This document shows, piece by piece, positions 34,516 to 45,834 of a stretch of 64,000 bases of DNA; position 1 is the first letter of the stretch, and every line of letters starts with the position of its first letter. The translations under genes and the position numbers were made by a program. Origin of the DNA: Embleya scabrispora (GTDB lineage: Bacteria > Actinomycetota > Actinomycetes > Streptomycetales > Streptomycetaceae); assembly GCF_002024165.1 (NCBI RefSeq), contig NZ_MWQN01000001.1, positions 1,364,001 through 1,428,000 on the forward strand. The letters run 5' to 3'. The notes under the pieces were generated by a model. The model was given only the letters and a program-made list of their open reading frames with translations, was not told where the DNA came from and ran no database searches.

Positions 34516-35438
34516 CCACGACGATCGACAAGGGCACCGCACCCGGAGCCCTGACCCACCTGGACGCGTTGGAAGCCGAGTCCGTGCACATCTTCCGCGA
34601 GGTGGCGGGCGAGTTCGAGAAGCCGGTCATCCTGTTCTCCGGCGGCAAGGACTCGATCGTCATGCTGCACCTGGCGCGCAAGGCCTTCTGGCCGGCGCAG
34701 GTGCCCTTCGCGCTCCTGCACGTCGATACCGGGCACAACTTCCCCGAGGTCATCGAATACCGCGACAACGTGGTCGCCGAGCACCACCTGCGGCTGCACG
34801 TGGCGAACGTGCAGGAGTTCATCGACAACGGCCGGCTGCGCGAGCGCCCCGACGGCACCCGCAACCCGCTGCAGACGGTGCCGCTCCTGGAGGCGATCGA
34901 GTCGCACCGCTTCGACGCGGTGTTCGGCGGCGGCCGGCGCGACGAGGAGAAGGCCCGGGCCAAGGAGCGGGTGTTCTCGCTGCGCGACGAGTTCGGCGCG
35001 TGGGACCCGCGGCGCCAGCGGCCCGAGTTGTGGCAGCTGTACAACGGCCGGCACCGCGTCGGCGAGCACGTGCGGGTGTTCCCGATCTCGAACTGGACCG
35101 AGCTGGACGTGTGGCAGTACATCGAGCGGGAGAAGATCGCGCTGCCGCGGATCTACTTCTCGCACGAGCGCGAGGTCTTCGAGCGCAACGGCATGTGGCT
35201 CTCCCCCGGCGAGTGGGGCGGACCCCGGGCCGACGAGGCGGTCGTGCGGCGCGTGGTGCGCTACCGCACGGTCGGCGACATGAGCTGTACCGGTGCCGTC
35301 GACTCCCCCGCCGCCACGGTGGCGGACGTCATCGCCGAGATCGCGGTGAGCAGGCTGACCGAACGAGGTGCCACGCGCGCGGACGACAAGATGTCCGAGG
35401 CCGCGATGGAGGACCGCAAGCGCGAGGGGTACTTCTAG
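34512..35438 (+). CDS. cysD: Sulfate adenylyltransferase subunit 2
   Basis: The 308-aa catalytic subunit of ATP sulfurylase, forming APS from sulfate and ATP. The PP-loop is FSGGKDSIVMLHLA. AVFGGGRRDEEKARAKER and ISNWTELDVWQYIEREKI are diagnostic. The GTG has AAGGAGG seven bases upstream. cysN starts two bases after its stop. Confidence 0.96.
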   Translation: MTTTIDKGTAPGALTHLDALEAESVHIFREVAGEFEKPVILFSGGKDSIVMLHLARKAFWPAQVPFALLHVDTGHNFPEVIEYRDNVVAEHHLRLHVANVQEFIDNGRLRERPDGTRNPLQTVPLLEAIESHRFDAVFGGGRRDEEKARAKERVFSLRDEFGAWDPRRQRPELWQLYNGRHRVGEHVRVFPISNWTELDVWQYIEREKIALPRIYFSHEREVFERNGMWLSPGEWGGPRADEAVVRRVVRYRTVGDMSCTGAVDSPAATVADVIAEIAVSRLTERGATRADDKMSEAAMEDRKREGYF

Positions 35439-35440
35439 TC

Positions 35441-36787
35441 ATGAGTGGGACGTCCGAGATTTCCCCGACGGCCGGCGCGGCCGTCGACGATCGTGTGGGC
35501 CTGCTCCGACTGGCCACCGCGGGCTCCGTCGACGACGGCAAGTCGACCCTGGTGGGCCGGCTGCTGCACGACTCGAAGTCGGTGCTGAGCGACCAGTTGG
35601 AGGCGGTGACCCGGGTCAGCAACGAGCGCGGCCAGGAGGAGGCCGACCTCGCGCTGCTCACCGACGGCCTGCGGGCGGAGCGCGAGCAGGGCATCACCAT
35701 CGACGTCGCCTACCGCTACTTCGCCACCGCCCGGCGCCGGTTCATCCTCGCCGACACCCCGGGGCACGTGCAGTACACGCGCAACATGGTCACCGGCGCC
35801 TCCACGGCGGAGCTGGCCGTGGTGCTGGTCGACGCGCGCAACGGCGTCGTCGAACAGACCCGGCGGCACGCGGCGGTGGCGGCGCTGCTGCGGGTGCCGC
35901 ACGTGGTGCTCGCGGTCAACAAGATGGACCTGGTCGACTACAGCGAGGAGCGCTTCGCCGAGGTCGCCAACACCTTCACCGCATACGCGAAGGCGCTCGG
36001 GGTGCCGGACGTGCGCTCGATCCCGGTGTCCGCGCTGCGCGGGGACAACGTGGTGGACCCCAGTTCGCACATGGACTGGTTCTCCGGGCCGACGCTGCTG
36101 GAATACCTGGAGACGGTGCCGGTCGAGACCGACCCGACGCAGGAGCCCGCGCGCTTTCCCGTGCAGTACGTGCTGCGGCCCCAGTCCGACGACGAGTACC
36201 GCGACTACCGGGGCTACGCCGGGCAGATCGCCTCCGGCGTGTTCCACGAGGACGACGAGGTGGTGGTGCTGCCGTCGGGGCAGCGCACCACGATCGCCGG
36301 CATCGACCGGCTCGGCGTCCCGGTCCGGCAGGCCCGGCAGGGCGAGTCGGTCACCCTGCGGCTCGCCGACGACGTGGACGTCTCGCGCGGGGACCTGATC
36401 GCGCCGATCGACGAGGCGCCCACCCCGACCCAGGACGTGGAGGCGACCGTGTGCCACGTCGCCGACCGGCCGCTGCGCACCGGCGACCGGGTGCTGCTCA
36501 AGCACACCACCCGCACGGTCAAGGCGATCGTCAAGGACATCGCCTACCGGCTCGACCTGGACGCGCCGATCGACGGCGAACTCGGCCACGAGCAGCACCC
36601 GACCGAACTGCGCGCCAACGACATCGCGCGCGTGGTCCTGCGCACCGCCCAGCCGCTCGCGCTCGACGACTACGCCGTCGGCCGCCGTACCGGTTCCTTC
36701 CTGCTGATCGACGAGGCCGACGGCTCGACGCTCACCGCCGGCATGGCCGGCGCCGCGTTCGCCGCGCCGGGTCGATGTTCCGGCTGA
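35441..36787 (+). CDS. cysN: Sulfate adenylyltransferase subunit 1 (GTPase)
   Basis: A 448-aa elongation-factor-like GTPase that couples GTP hydrolysis to APS synthesis by CysD. G1 is GSVDDGKSTL, the switch region is EREQGITIDVAYRYF, G3 is DTPGH and G4 is NKMD. EF-Tu-like beta domains follow. It stops near residue 448, so no CysC kinase domain is fused at its C-terminus. It ends the cys part of the operon. Confidence 0.96.
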   Translation: MSGTSEISPTAGAAVDDRVGLLRLATAGSVDDGKSTLVGRLLHDSKSVLSDQLEAVTRVSNERGQEEADLALLTDGLRAEREQGITIDVAYRYFATARRRFILADTPGHVQYTRNMVTGASTAELAVVLVDARNGVVEQTRRHAAVAALLRVPHVVLAVNKMDLVDYSEERFAEVANTFTAYAKALGVPDVRSIPVSALRGDNVVDPSSHMDWFSGPTLLEYLETVPVETDPTQEPARFPVQYVLRPQSDDEYRDYRGYAGQIASGVFHEDDEVVVLPSGQRTTIAGIDRLGVPVRQARQGESVTLRLADDVDVSRGDLIAPIDEAPTPTQDVEATVCHVADRPLRTGDRVLLKHTTRTVKAIVKDIAYRLDLDAPIDGELGHEQHPTELRANDIARVVLRTAQPLALDDYAVGRRTGSFLLIDEADGSTLTAGMAGAAFAAPGRCSG

Positions 36788-36873
36788 TCCGAACGCGGGT
36801 GTGACCACCCGCTTTTGACGCTCCGTCAGCCCTGTTTCCGGCATCGCCCGTCGCCCATTACATACGTCATCCC

Positions 36874-36897
36874 GGCCCGCGCCCGACGGCGCGGGCC
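36874..36897 (+). other. Strong hairpin before the sulfonate-type binding protein gene
   Basis: A 10-bp stem GGCCCGCGCC/GGCGCGGGCC with a CGAC loop ends 17 bp before the next ATG. It may terminate the cysN message, or protect the 5' end of the transporter message. No T-run. Confidence 0.5.
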
Positions 36898-36914
36898 CGA
36901 GGGAAGGTCCCCGC

Positions 36915-38069
36915 ATGTCCGTTTTCGGGACGCATTTCGGCCAATACCGCCGCAGATCCATTCGTACCGGCTTCGCCGCCGCCCTCCTTCTGCCGCTGCT
37001 CGCCATGTCCGCGTGCGGCTACGGCTCGGACAAGAAGGACGACAAGAAGAACACGCCGGCCGCGGGCGCGGGTCCGGCGACGGCGGGCGGCGCCAAGGCG
37101 GGTACGTCGGCCTCGCAGATCCGACTCGGCTTCTTCGCCAACGTCACCCACGCGACGCCCCTGATCGGGCTGAACGAGGGCTTCTTCGCGAAGGAGTTGG
37201 GCACCACCGAGATCAAGCCGCAGGTGTTCAACGCCGGTCCGGCCGCGATCGAGGCGCTCAAGGGCGGTTCGATCGACGCGACCTACATCGGCCCGAACCC
37301 CTCGATCTCCGGGTTCACCAGCACCAACGGCGAACTTTTGCGGATCGTCGCGGGCGCCACCTCGGGCGGCGCGTCCCTGGTGGTCAAGCCGAACATCAAC
37401 GGGCCCGCCGACCTCAAGGGCAAGAAGATCGCCTCGCCGCAACTCGGCGGCACCCAGGACGTCGCCCTGCGCGCGTGGCTGACCAAGAACGGCTACAGCG
37501 TGGACACCTCGGGCAAGGGCGACGTCAGCGTGGTGCCGACCGACAACGCGCAGACCCTCGCCGCGTTCCAAAAGGGCGACCTGGACGGCGCCTGGCTGCC
37601 CGAGCCGTGGGCCACCCGCCTGGTGCTCGAGGCCAACGCCAAGGTGCTCGTGGACGAGCGCACGCTGTGGCCGGAGGGCAAGTTCGTCACCACGGACCTG
37701 ATCGTGTCCACCAAGTTCCTCAAGGAGCACCCGGACACCGTCGAGGCCCTGATCAAGGGTCAGGTCGCCGCGAACGACTGGGCGGTCGCCAACCAGGACA
37801 AGGCCAAGGCCGCGGTCAACGCCAAGATCACCGAGTTCGCGGGCAAGCCACTCGCGCAGAACGTGCTCGACGCGGCGTGGCCGAACATCGCCATCACCAA
37901 CGACCCGCTCGCCGCGTCGCTGGTGAAGCTCTCCGAGGACGGCGTCGCGGTCGGCGTGACCAAGAAGCTCGACATCCACGGCATCTACGACCTGACCATC
38001 TTGAACAAGGTCCTCGCCGCCGCCGGCAAGCCCGCGGTCGCCGACGCCGGACTGGGCCCGAAGAAGTAG
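36915..38069 (+). CDS. SsuA-like sulfonate/nitrate/taurine-type binding lipoprotein
   Basis: A 384-aa ABC substrate-binding lipoprotein. The signal peptide ends in AMSAC with the lipidated Cys at residue 34, followed by a Lys/Gly/Ala linker. The mature domain starts IRLGFFANVTHATPLIGL and includes SIDATYIGPNPSI and DLDGAWLPEPWATRLV, typical of the SsuA/NrtA/TauA group. Placement after cysN favours a sulfur compound as ligand. The TCCACGCC-type periplasmic sites cannot be judged from sequence. Confidence 0.88.
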   Translation: MSVFGTHFGQYRRRSIRTGFAAALLLPLLAMSACGYGSDKKDDKKNTPAAGAGPATAGGAKAGTSASQIRLGFFANVTHATPLIGLNEGFFAKELGTTEIKPQVFNAGPAAIEALKGGSIDATYIGPNPSISGFTSTNGELLRIVAGATSGGASLVVKPNINGPADLKGKKIASPQLGGTQDVALRAWLTKNGYSVDTSGKGDVSVVPTDNAQTLAAFQKGDLDGAWLPEPWATRLVLEANAKVLVDERTLWPEGKFVTTDLIVSTKFLKEHPDTVEALIKGQVAANDWAVANQDKAKAAVNAKITEFAGKPLAQNVLDAAWPNIAITNDPLAASLVKLSEDGVAVGVTKKLDIHGIYDLTILNKVLAAAGKPAVADAGLGPKK

Positions 38070-38085
38070 CCCGCCCGTTGTTCTC

Positions 38086-38107
38086 CCCCGGGCCCCCGTG
38101 CCCGGGG
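38086..38107 (+). other. Stem-loop after the binding-protein gene
   Basis: An 8-bp stem CCCCGGGC/GCCCGGGG lies 17 bp past the stop. Such hairpins often stabilise the highly expressed binding-protein message and reduce read-through into the ATPase gene. Confidence 0.5.
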
Positions 38108-38150
38108 CGCACTTCCCGCCCGACGCGCCACCGAGAGAGGTGATCCGGAC

Positions 38151-38948
38151 ATGACCCAGACCATCAGCGAGGCCACGCCCACGGCCACGACCCCTGTCGA
38201 CACCGGCTTCGCGGTCCGCCTTGACCAGGTCACCAAGGTCTTCGGCCGACGCGGCGGCACCCCGGTCCTGGACGGCATCGACCTGACCGTCGCCCCGGGC
38301 GAGTTCGTCTGCCTCCTGGGCGCGTCGGGCTGCGGGAAGTCCACCCTGCTCAACCTGATCGCCGACCTGGACCGGCCCACCTCGGGCACCATCGAGGTCT
38401 CCGGCGACCGCCCCGCGCTGATGTTCCAGGACCACGCGCTGTTCCCGTGGCTGACCGCGGGCAAGAACATCGAACTGGCCCTGAAGCTGCGCGGAGTGCC
38501 GCGCGAGCAGCGCCGCGCCGAGGCCGACGCACTGCTGGAGTTGGTCCGACTCGGCGGCGCGTACGGCAAGCGGGTGCACGAGTTGTCCGGCGGCATGCGC
38601 CAGCGGGTGGCGCTGGCCCGGGCCCTGGCCCAGGCCGGCGACCTGCTGCTGATGGACGAGCCGTTCGCCGCCCTCGACGCGATCACCCGCGACGTGCTGC
38701 ACGACGAACTGGCCCGGATCTGGGCGGAGACCGGCCGCTCGGTGGTGTTCGTGACGCACAACGTGCGCGAGGCCGTGCGCCTCGCCCAGCGGGTCGTACT
38801 GATGTCTTCGCGCCCGGGTCGGATCGCCCGGGAGTGGACCATCGACATCCCGCAGCCGCGCCGGATCGAATCGGCCGGCGTATCGGATCTGTCCGTCGAG
38901 ATCACCGACCACCTGCGAGGGGAGATCCGCCGCCATGGCCGCGCCTGA
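38151..38948 (+). CDS. ABC transporter ATP-binding protein, SsuB/TauB type
   Basis: A 265-aa ATPase. Walker A is GASGCGKSTL, the Q-loop is MFQDHALFPWLT, the signature is LSGGMRQRVALARAL, Walker B is LLLMDEPFAALD and the H-loop is VFVTHNVREA. The MFQDHALFPW form is typical of nitrate/sulfonate/taurine importers. It overlaps the permease start by 14 bp. Confidence 0.93.
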   Translation: MTQTISEATPTATTPVDTGFAVRLDQVTKVFGRRGGTPVLDGIDLTVAPGEFVCLLGASGCGKSTLLNLIADLDRPTSGTIEVSGDRPALMFQDHALFPWLTAGKNIELALKLRGVPREQRRAEADALLELVRLGGAYGKRVHELSGGMRQRVALARALAQAGDLLLMDEPFAALDAITRDVLHDELARIWAETGRSVVFVTHNVREAVRLAQRVVLMSSRPGRIAREWTIDIPQPRRIESAGVSDLSVEITDHLRGEIRRHGRA

Positions 38949-39852
38949 TCTGACCAAGCCCGCCCCAGGGGCGGACACCGCCCCGGAGACCGACGCGGAC
39001 GACCTCGCCGGGCTCGAAGCCGGCCTGGACGCGCTGGAGACCTACGACAAGGAGCGCAAGCCCCTGCACCGGGTGCTCCTGGAGAAGGTGCTGCCGCCGG
39101 TCGTCGCGATCGTGCTGGTGCTGGCCGCCTGGCAGATCGCCTACTCCATGGAGATCAAGCCCCGCTACGCGCTGCCCAGCCCCGCCGACGTGTGGGACGC
39201 GTTCATGGTGCAGTGGAAGAAGGGCACCGTCTTCGACATCCTGTGGACCAGCCTCTCCCGGGGCATCCTGGGCTTTTTGATCGCGGTCGCCATCGGCACC
39301 CCGCTGGGCCTGATCGTGGCCCGGGTGAACTGGATCCGGGCGGCGATCGGGCCGATCCTGTCCGGGTTGCAGTCGTTGCCCTCGGTCGCGTGGGTGCCGC
39401 CGGCGGTGATCTGGTTCGGCCTCAACAACAGCGCGATCTACGCGGTGGTGCTGCTCGGCGCGGTGCCCTCGATCGCGAACGGCCTGGTGGCCGGCATCGA
39501 CCAGATCCCGCCGCTGTACCTGCGCGCGGGTCGGGTGCTCGGCGCGCGCGGGCTCAACAGCGTGTGGCACGTGATGCTGCCCGCGTCGCTGCCCGGCTAC
39601 ATCGCCGGCCTCAAGCAGGGCTGGGCGTTCTCCTGGCGCTCGCTGATGGCCGCCGAGCTGATCGCGGCCGGGCCGGAACTGGGCTCGGGCCTGGGCCAGT
39701 TGATGGACCAGGGGCGTGACCTGGGCGACATGCCGATGATGTTGACCGCGGTGTTCATGATCCTGATCGTGGGCATCGGCATCGAGATGCTGGTGTTCAC
39801 CCCGATCGAGCGTCTGGTGCTGCGGCAGCGCGGCCTGGTCGCGGGCCGGTAG
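38935..39852 (+). CDS. ABC transporter permease, SsuC/TauC type
   Basis: A 305-aa permease with a hydrophilic N-terminal 50 residues and about six helices. The coupling-helix EAA-like motif is near RAGRVLGARGLNSVWHVMLP with ASLPGYIAGLKQG. PSPADVWDAF is typical of the sulfonate/nitrate family. The ATG follows GAGGGGAG. It completes a binding protein-ATPase-permease set. Confidence 0.93.
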   Translation: MAAPDLTKPAPGADTAPETDADDLAGLEAGLDALETYDKERKPLHRVLLEKVLPPVVAIVLVLAAWQIAYSMEIKPRYALPSPADVWDAFMVQWKKGTVFDILWTSLSRGILGFLIAVAIGTPLGLIVARVNWIRAAIGPILSGLQSLPSVAWVPPAVIWFGLNNSAIYAVVLLGAVPSIANGLVAGIDQIPPLYLRAGRVLGARGLNSVWHVMLPASLPGYIAGLKQGWAFSWRSLMAAELIAAGPELGSGLGQLMDQGRDLGDMPMMLTAVFMILIVGIGIEMLVFTPIERLVLRQRGLVAGR

Positions 39853-39862
39853 GAAAGCGGCC

Positions 39863-40600
39863 ATGAACCTCGCCCCCCCGCTCCTGGCCGTCGCGCACGG
39901 CAGCCGCGATCCCCGGCATGCCGCGGCGATGGCCGCCCTGGCCGCGCGGGTGCGCGCGCTGCGGCCCGGGCTGCGGGTGGAGATCGGCTATCTGGACCAC
40001 TGCGGGCCGCGGGTGCCGGAGCGGTTGGCCGAGTTGGCCGAGGCCGGAGCGGACACCGCGGTCGCGGTGCCGCTGCTGTTCACCCCGGCCTTCCACGCCA
40101 AGCAGGACGTGCCGAACGTACTGCGCCGGCGCGGATTGACGGTGCATCAGACGGCCACGCTGGCTCCGTCCCCGCTGTTGCTCGACGCTTTGAACCTGCG
40201 CATGCACGAGGCCGGGGTACGGCCGGGAGACGCCCGTTACGGCGTCGTCCTGGCCACCGCGGGCTCCACCGATCCGGAGGCGAACGCGGTGACCACCATC
40301 GTCGCGCGGGAGTGGCGGCGTACCGGTTGGTGCGCCGTGGTCCCCGCGTTCGCCTCCGTCCACCGGGGCTCCACGGTCGCCGCCGCGGTCGAGGGGTTGC
40401 GCGCCCTGGGGGCCGAGCGGATCGCGGTGGCGTCGTGCATGCTGGCGCCCGGGATCCTGCCGGACCGCATCGTCGAACAGGCGCTGGCGGCCGGTGCCGA
40501 GTCGGTCACCGAACCGGTCGCGGACACCGCCGAGATCGCCCGGTTGGTCCTCGACCGCTACGACGCGGCGCTGCCGGCGAGATCGGGGCTCTCGGCCTGA
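39863..40600 (+). CDS. Sirohydrochlorin chelatase (CbiX/SirB-like)
   Basis: A 245-aa two-lobed chelatase. The metal-binding His residues are visible in AVAHGSRDPRH and in FTPAFHAKQDVPNVL. It would insert iron into sirohydrochlorin to give siroheme for the sulfite reductase encoded 8 kb upstream in the same sulfur block; cobalt chelation for cobalamin is the alternative. It starts 10 bp after the permease gene. Confidence 0.87.
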   Translation: MNLAPPLLAVAHGSRDPRHAAAMAALAARVRALRPGLRVEIGYLDHCGPRVPERLAELAEAGADTAVAVPLLFTPAFHAKQDVPNVLRRRGLTVHQTATLAPSPLLLDALNLRMHEAGVRPGDARYGVVLATAGSTDPEANAVTTIVAREWRRTGWCAVVPAFASVHRGSTVAAAVEGLRALGAERIAVASCMLAPGILPDRIVEQALAAGAESVTEPVADTAEIARLVLDRYDAALPARSGLSA

Positions 40601-40624
40601 GCCCGGACCGGTACCATCACCGGC

Positions 40625-41512
40625 GTGATCGACTCGGTGGCCGGCGAACGTTCGGTGCTCGTGCGCGCGTGTGCGGAGGTCGGAGTATCGTCCGCCGACG
40701 CGACGTTGCTCTCCTTCGGCGAGAACGCGGTGTTCGCGCTGCCCGGGCCCGGTCTGGTCGCGCGGGTGGCCCGAGGGGCGCACATGGCCGAGCGCGCGCG
40801 GCGCGAGATCGCGGTCGCGTGCTGGCTGGCCGAACAGGACTTCCCGGCGGTGCGACCGGCGGCCGGGATCGAGGCCGCGCCGGTGCTGGTCGACAAACGC
40901 CCCGTCACCTTCTGGGAGTTGCTGCCGCCGGCCGAGCGTGAGCCGAACGTGGCCGACCTGGCCCGGCTGTTGCGCACACTGCACGCGCTGCCCGCGCCGC
41001 CGTTCGCGCTGCCCGCGCGGCATCCGCTGGCGCTGGTGGAGACCTGGCTGGACTCGGCCGAGGCGGCGGTCGGGCTGGCCGATCGACGCTACCTGTCGAC
41101 CCGCCGCGAGGAGTTGGAGGCGGCCTGCCGCGAGCTGACCCCGGCGCTGCCGGCCGGCCTGATCCACGGCGACGCGCTGCTGCGCAACGTGGGCGTACAC
41201 GGCGGCCGGGCGCTGCTGCTGGACTGGGAGACGGTCGCGCACGACCTGCGCGAGTTCGACCTGGTGCTCACTCCGATGGCCGCCGCCCGCTACGGCCTGC
41301 CCGACGGCGCGCAGCGCCGGTTCGCCCGCGCGTACGGCTTCGACGTGACCGAGTGGGCCGGCTACCGGGTGCTGCGCGAGACCCGGGAGTTGGCCGCCAC
41401 CGCGTGGGTGGCCCAGCACGTGCCGGGCAACCCGGCGGCGGAGGAGGAGTTCCACCACCGGGTCCGCACCCTGCGCACCGGCGACACCGAGGCGCGCTGG
41501 CACGCGTTCTGA
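40625..41512 (+). CDS. Aminoglycoside-phosphotransferase-like kinase
   Basis: A 295-aa kinase-fold protein of the APH family. The catalytic loop is LIHGDALLRNV (H-G-D-x4-N), and the metal-binding segment is LLLDWETVAHDLREFDL with D-W-E in place of DFG, common in APH-like enzymes. The GTG start is 24 bp after the chelatase gene. The substrate is unknown; nothing indicates antibiotic resistance specifically. Confidence 0.85.
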   Translation: MIDSVAGERSVLVRACAEVGVSSADATLLSFGENAVFALPGPGLVARVARGAHMAERARREIAVACWLAEQDFPAVRPAAGIEAAPVLVDKRPVTFWELLPPAEREPNVADLARLLRTLHALPAPPFALPARHPLALVETWLDSAEAAVGLADRRYLSTRREELEAACRELTPALPAGLIHGDALLRNVGVHGGRALLLDWETVAHDLREFDLVLTPMAAARYGLPDGAQRRFARAYGFDVTEWAGYRVLRETRELAATAWVAQHVPGNPAAEEEFHHRVRTLRTGDTEARWHAF

Positions 41513-41527
41513 CCGGCGTCCCGGTCC

Positions 41528-42946
41528 TCACGAGGTGCGCTTGCCCGCCACCCACAGCTGCTCGAACTCCTCCTGGAACAGCGGGTAGAGCCCGCGTACG
41601 GAGCCGCCCGCCGCGTCGGCGCGCAAGACGAACGCGGGCGACTCGACGCCGCGCGCGTGCCGCAGATACGGCTGGATCAGCCCCACGTCCCCGTCCACCA
41701 GGTAGGCCCCGAAGCGCGGCGCCTCGTCGTAGAGCCGGATCTCGATCCGGCGCGGCTCGCGCAGCTTCGCCCGGACGCGGCGCATGTGCAGGATGTTGAG
41801 CGTGGTCATCCGGGACAGCAGTCCCTTCTTGATGCCCTCGTCGCGCTCGCGCTGCTTCATCGCGTCGCCCGCCGGGTTGAGGAAGAGCAGCCGCATGTCG
41901 CACCCGCCGGCGCCCAGTCGGGCCAGATCGCGGCCCGAATAGTTCTGGCACAGCAGGTTGAGCGAGACGCCCATCGCGTCGATCCCGCGCGCGCCGTCGA
42001 CCAGGTCGGCGAAGGGCAACCGGCGCTGCAGCGCGGCGCGGTCCTGGAAGACGCCCACCACGTCGGCGTAGCGCCCGGCGAACAACTCCTCGACCGCGTC
42101 CAGGGCGAGGCGCCGGTCGCCCTGGTCGGCGAGCGGCCCGTCCAGCATGGCCAGCACGCGCAGGCACGCGCGTTCCACCTGGGCGAGCACGTCGGGCGAG
42201 AGCACCCGGTTGCGGGCCACGATGTGCCGGCCGATCTCGACCTCCTCCAGCGCGCGTTCCAGCTTGCGCCGGTCCGGCAGGAAGGGCTCGAAGCACCACC
42301 AGTTGCGCACCATCAGCTCGCGCAGTTGCGGGAGGGTCAAAAAGGCGATCAGCTCGTCGTCGGCGGGGTCCACGATGTAGCCGCGTCGGCGACTCATCTC
42401 CCGTACCGCCTCGGCTCGTTCCACCCATTCGTTCTGCGCGTTTCCGGCCGCGGCCAGCACCCAGGCGCCGTCGTCGTGCGGGTGCTCGCCGGGTCCGTAG
42501 ACGGGGACGAGCACCGCGCTGATCACCGCGCGCAGCCGCTGCTCGATCAGGTTCAGGTACACGTACGCCCGGCCCGCCCGGCGGCCGCGCAGCAGGGCGG
42601 CGGCCCAGTCGTCCTCGGTCCACGCGAGCGTCGCGGGGTCTATCCCCGGCATCGGGTCGGGCGGCCCGGAGCCGTCCAGGACGGCGGTGCCGGCGGCCGC
42701 GTGGCGGGGACCGGGCAGTGCGCCCGCGTCGAGGGCGAAGGAGCCGGTGTCGGGAAATCCGACGGTGCCCGGGACACCGGTGGTGCCGCCCGGGGGGTCG
42801 CCGTCGGGACAGGGGGCGTACGGGTCCGGGAAGGTGTCGCCGCCCGAGCCGAATCCGGTCGTGCCGTCGAGACCGGTCGTACTCGTCCCCGCCGCGGGAT
42901 CCTCGTCGGTTGTCGAGGGTGGCGGGTTGGACTCCCGATCGGCCAT
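41528..42946 (-). CDS. SAV2148-family HEPN-domain protein
   Basis: A 472-aa protein. Residues 1-100 are a disordered Pro/Gly/Asp/Thr stretch. The middle (ALLRGRRAGRAYVYLNLIEQRLRAVIS-type helix) matches what I recall as the SAV2148 family with a HEPN fold. The C-terminal part (MRLLFLNPAGDAMKQRERDE, ...EIRLYDEAPRFGAYLVDG) resembles DUF5919-like sensing domains. HEPN proteins are often RNases or RNA-binding partners, but I cannot see a clear R-x4-H catalytic pair. It converges on the phosphotransferase gene. Confidence 0.75.
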   Translation of the reverse strand: MADRESNPPPSTTDEDPAAGTSTTGLDGTTGFGSGGDTFPDPYAPCPDGDPPGGTTGVPGTVGFPDTGSFALDAGALPGPRHAAAGTAVLDGSGPPDPMPGIDPATLAWTEDDWAAALLRGRRAGRAYVYLNLIEQRLRAVISAVLVPVYGPGEHPHDDGAWVLAAAGNAQNEWVERAEAVREMSRRRGYIVDPADDELIAFLTLPQLRELMVRNWWCFEPFLPDRRKLERALEEVEIGRHIVARNRVLSPDVLAQVERACLRVLAMLDGPLADQGDRRLALDAVEELFAGRYADVVGVFQDRAALQRRLPFADLVDGARGIDAMGVSLNLLCQNYSGRDLARLGAGGCDMRLLFLNPAGDAMKQRERDEGIKKGLLSRMTTLNILHMRRVRAKLREPRRIEIRLYDEAPRFGAYLVDGDVGLIQPYLRHARGVESPAFVLRADAAGGSVRGLYPLFQEEFEQLWVAGKRTS

Positions 42947-43255
42947 CGCGTCCCATCCGTTCGTCGTCGAGCCGGAACCGAACGAGCGTATAGCGAAACC
43001 CGGCGGCCTCGGGGGGCCCGCGCGGGCCGGTCGGCGTGCCCCGTTCGGGTGACGAATCCGCCCGCGTTACCCGGATGGCGTAAGGCGATTGGGGGGACTC
43101 GACGCGCTCTGGCAACTTCTGCCGAGCAGCGCCATGTCATGGCGAAACAATTGCCGGATGGGAGAGGGTCTTCCCTCCTCCTGGTCCGGGGCGCAACCGA
43201 GTCGGATCGACGATCCGTCTCATCCGGCAGGAACCGTGGCACCCAGGAGGTCGTC
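42947..43255. promoter_or_regulatory. Divergent intergenic region
   Basis: A 309-bp gap between the HEPN gene and a small gene on the other strand. It holds several short TTACC/GGTAA-like and CATGTCATGG motifs but no convincing promoter pair. I see no further gene. Confidence 0.3.
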
Positions 43256-43459
43256 ATGTTGGCCACGAACAGCAGGATCCCGGCGGTATACAGCGGCGCC
43301 GAGGACGATTTCGCCCGGTATCGCGATGTGGTCGCGGAGATCTTCGCGCACCATCGGCGCACCGCGACCCCCGGCACCGACGGCGCGGCGTGCTCGTGCG
43401 GCGGCGCCTGGCCCTGCCGCGAGGAAGTGCTCGCCGCCGAACTGCTCGACTGGATCTGA
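43256..43459 (+). CDS. Small Cys-containing protein (67 aa)
   Basis: A short protein preceded by an ideal AGGAGG (43245-43250) five bases upstream. The centre has ACSCGGAWPCREE (C-x-C-G-x3-P-C), resembling small streptomycete proteins with a single Cys motif that might bind a metal. The rest is helical. No family name can be given. It stands alone between the HEPN gene and glgX. Confidence 0.7.
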   Translation: MLATNSRIPAVYSGAEDDFARYRDVVAEIFAHHRRTATPGTDGAACSCGGAWPCREEVLAAELLDWI

Positions 43460-43644
43460 CCGTTCTGACCACAAATGATCGGCAACGATCGCTTCGATCG
43501 ACCGTTCGACGCCCGGCGCAGGCATGAAATCCACTCGACCGGGGGACGCCTGGGTGGATTGCACCCCCGGATCGGGTCCGGTACGGGAGACTGCAAGCTG
43601 CCGAAATGCTGCCGAAGCACGATCCGCGACAAAGCAGGTTGCTC

Positions 43645-45759
<2,115 letters not shown>

Positions 45760-45765
45760 CCCGAT

Positions 45766-45801
45766 CACCCGCCGGCGTGGCTTTTCCCACCCCGGCGGGT
45801 G
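45766..45801 (+). terminator. Long hairpin between glgX and treY
   Basis: CACCCGCCGG (45766-45775) pairs with CCGGCGGGTG (45792-45801), with an inner GTGG/CCAC stem and a loop containing TTTT. It lies 7 bp past the glgX stop and 33 bp before treY, so it may limit read-through. Confidence 0.55.
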
Positions 45802-45834
45802 GTAGGTCGCGGATGTCCGGGGAAGCTTGTCGGC

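Noticed and set aside
40625-41512. Antibiotic-resistance aminoglycoside kinase
   Set aside because: Only general APH-fold motifs are present and it is embedded in a sulfur operon; no resistance-specific residues can be claimed.
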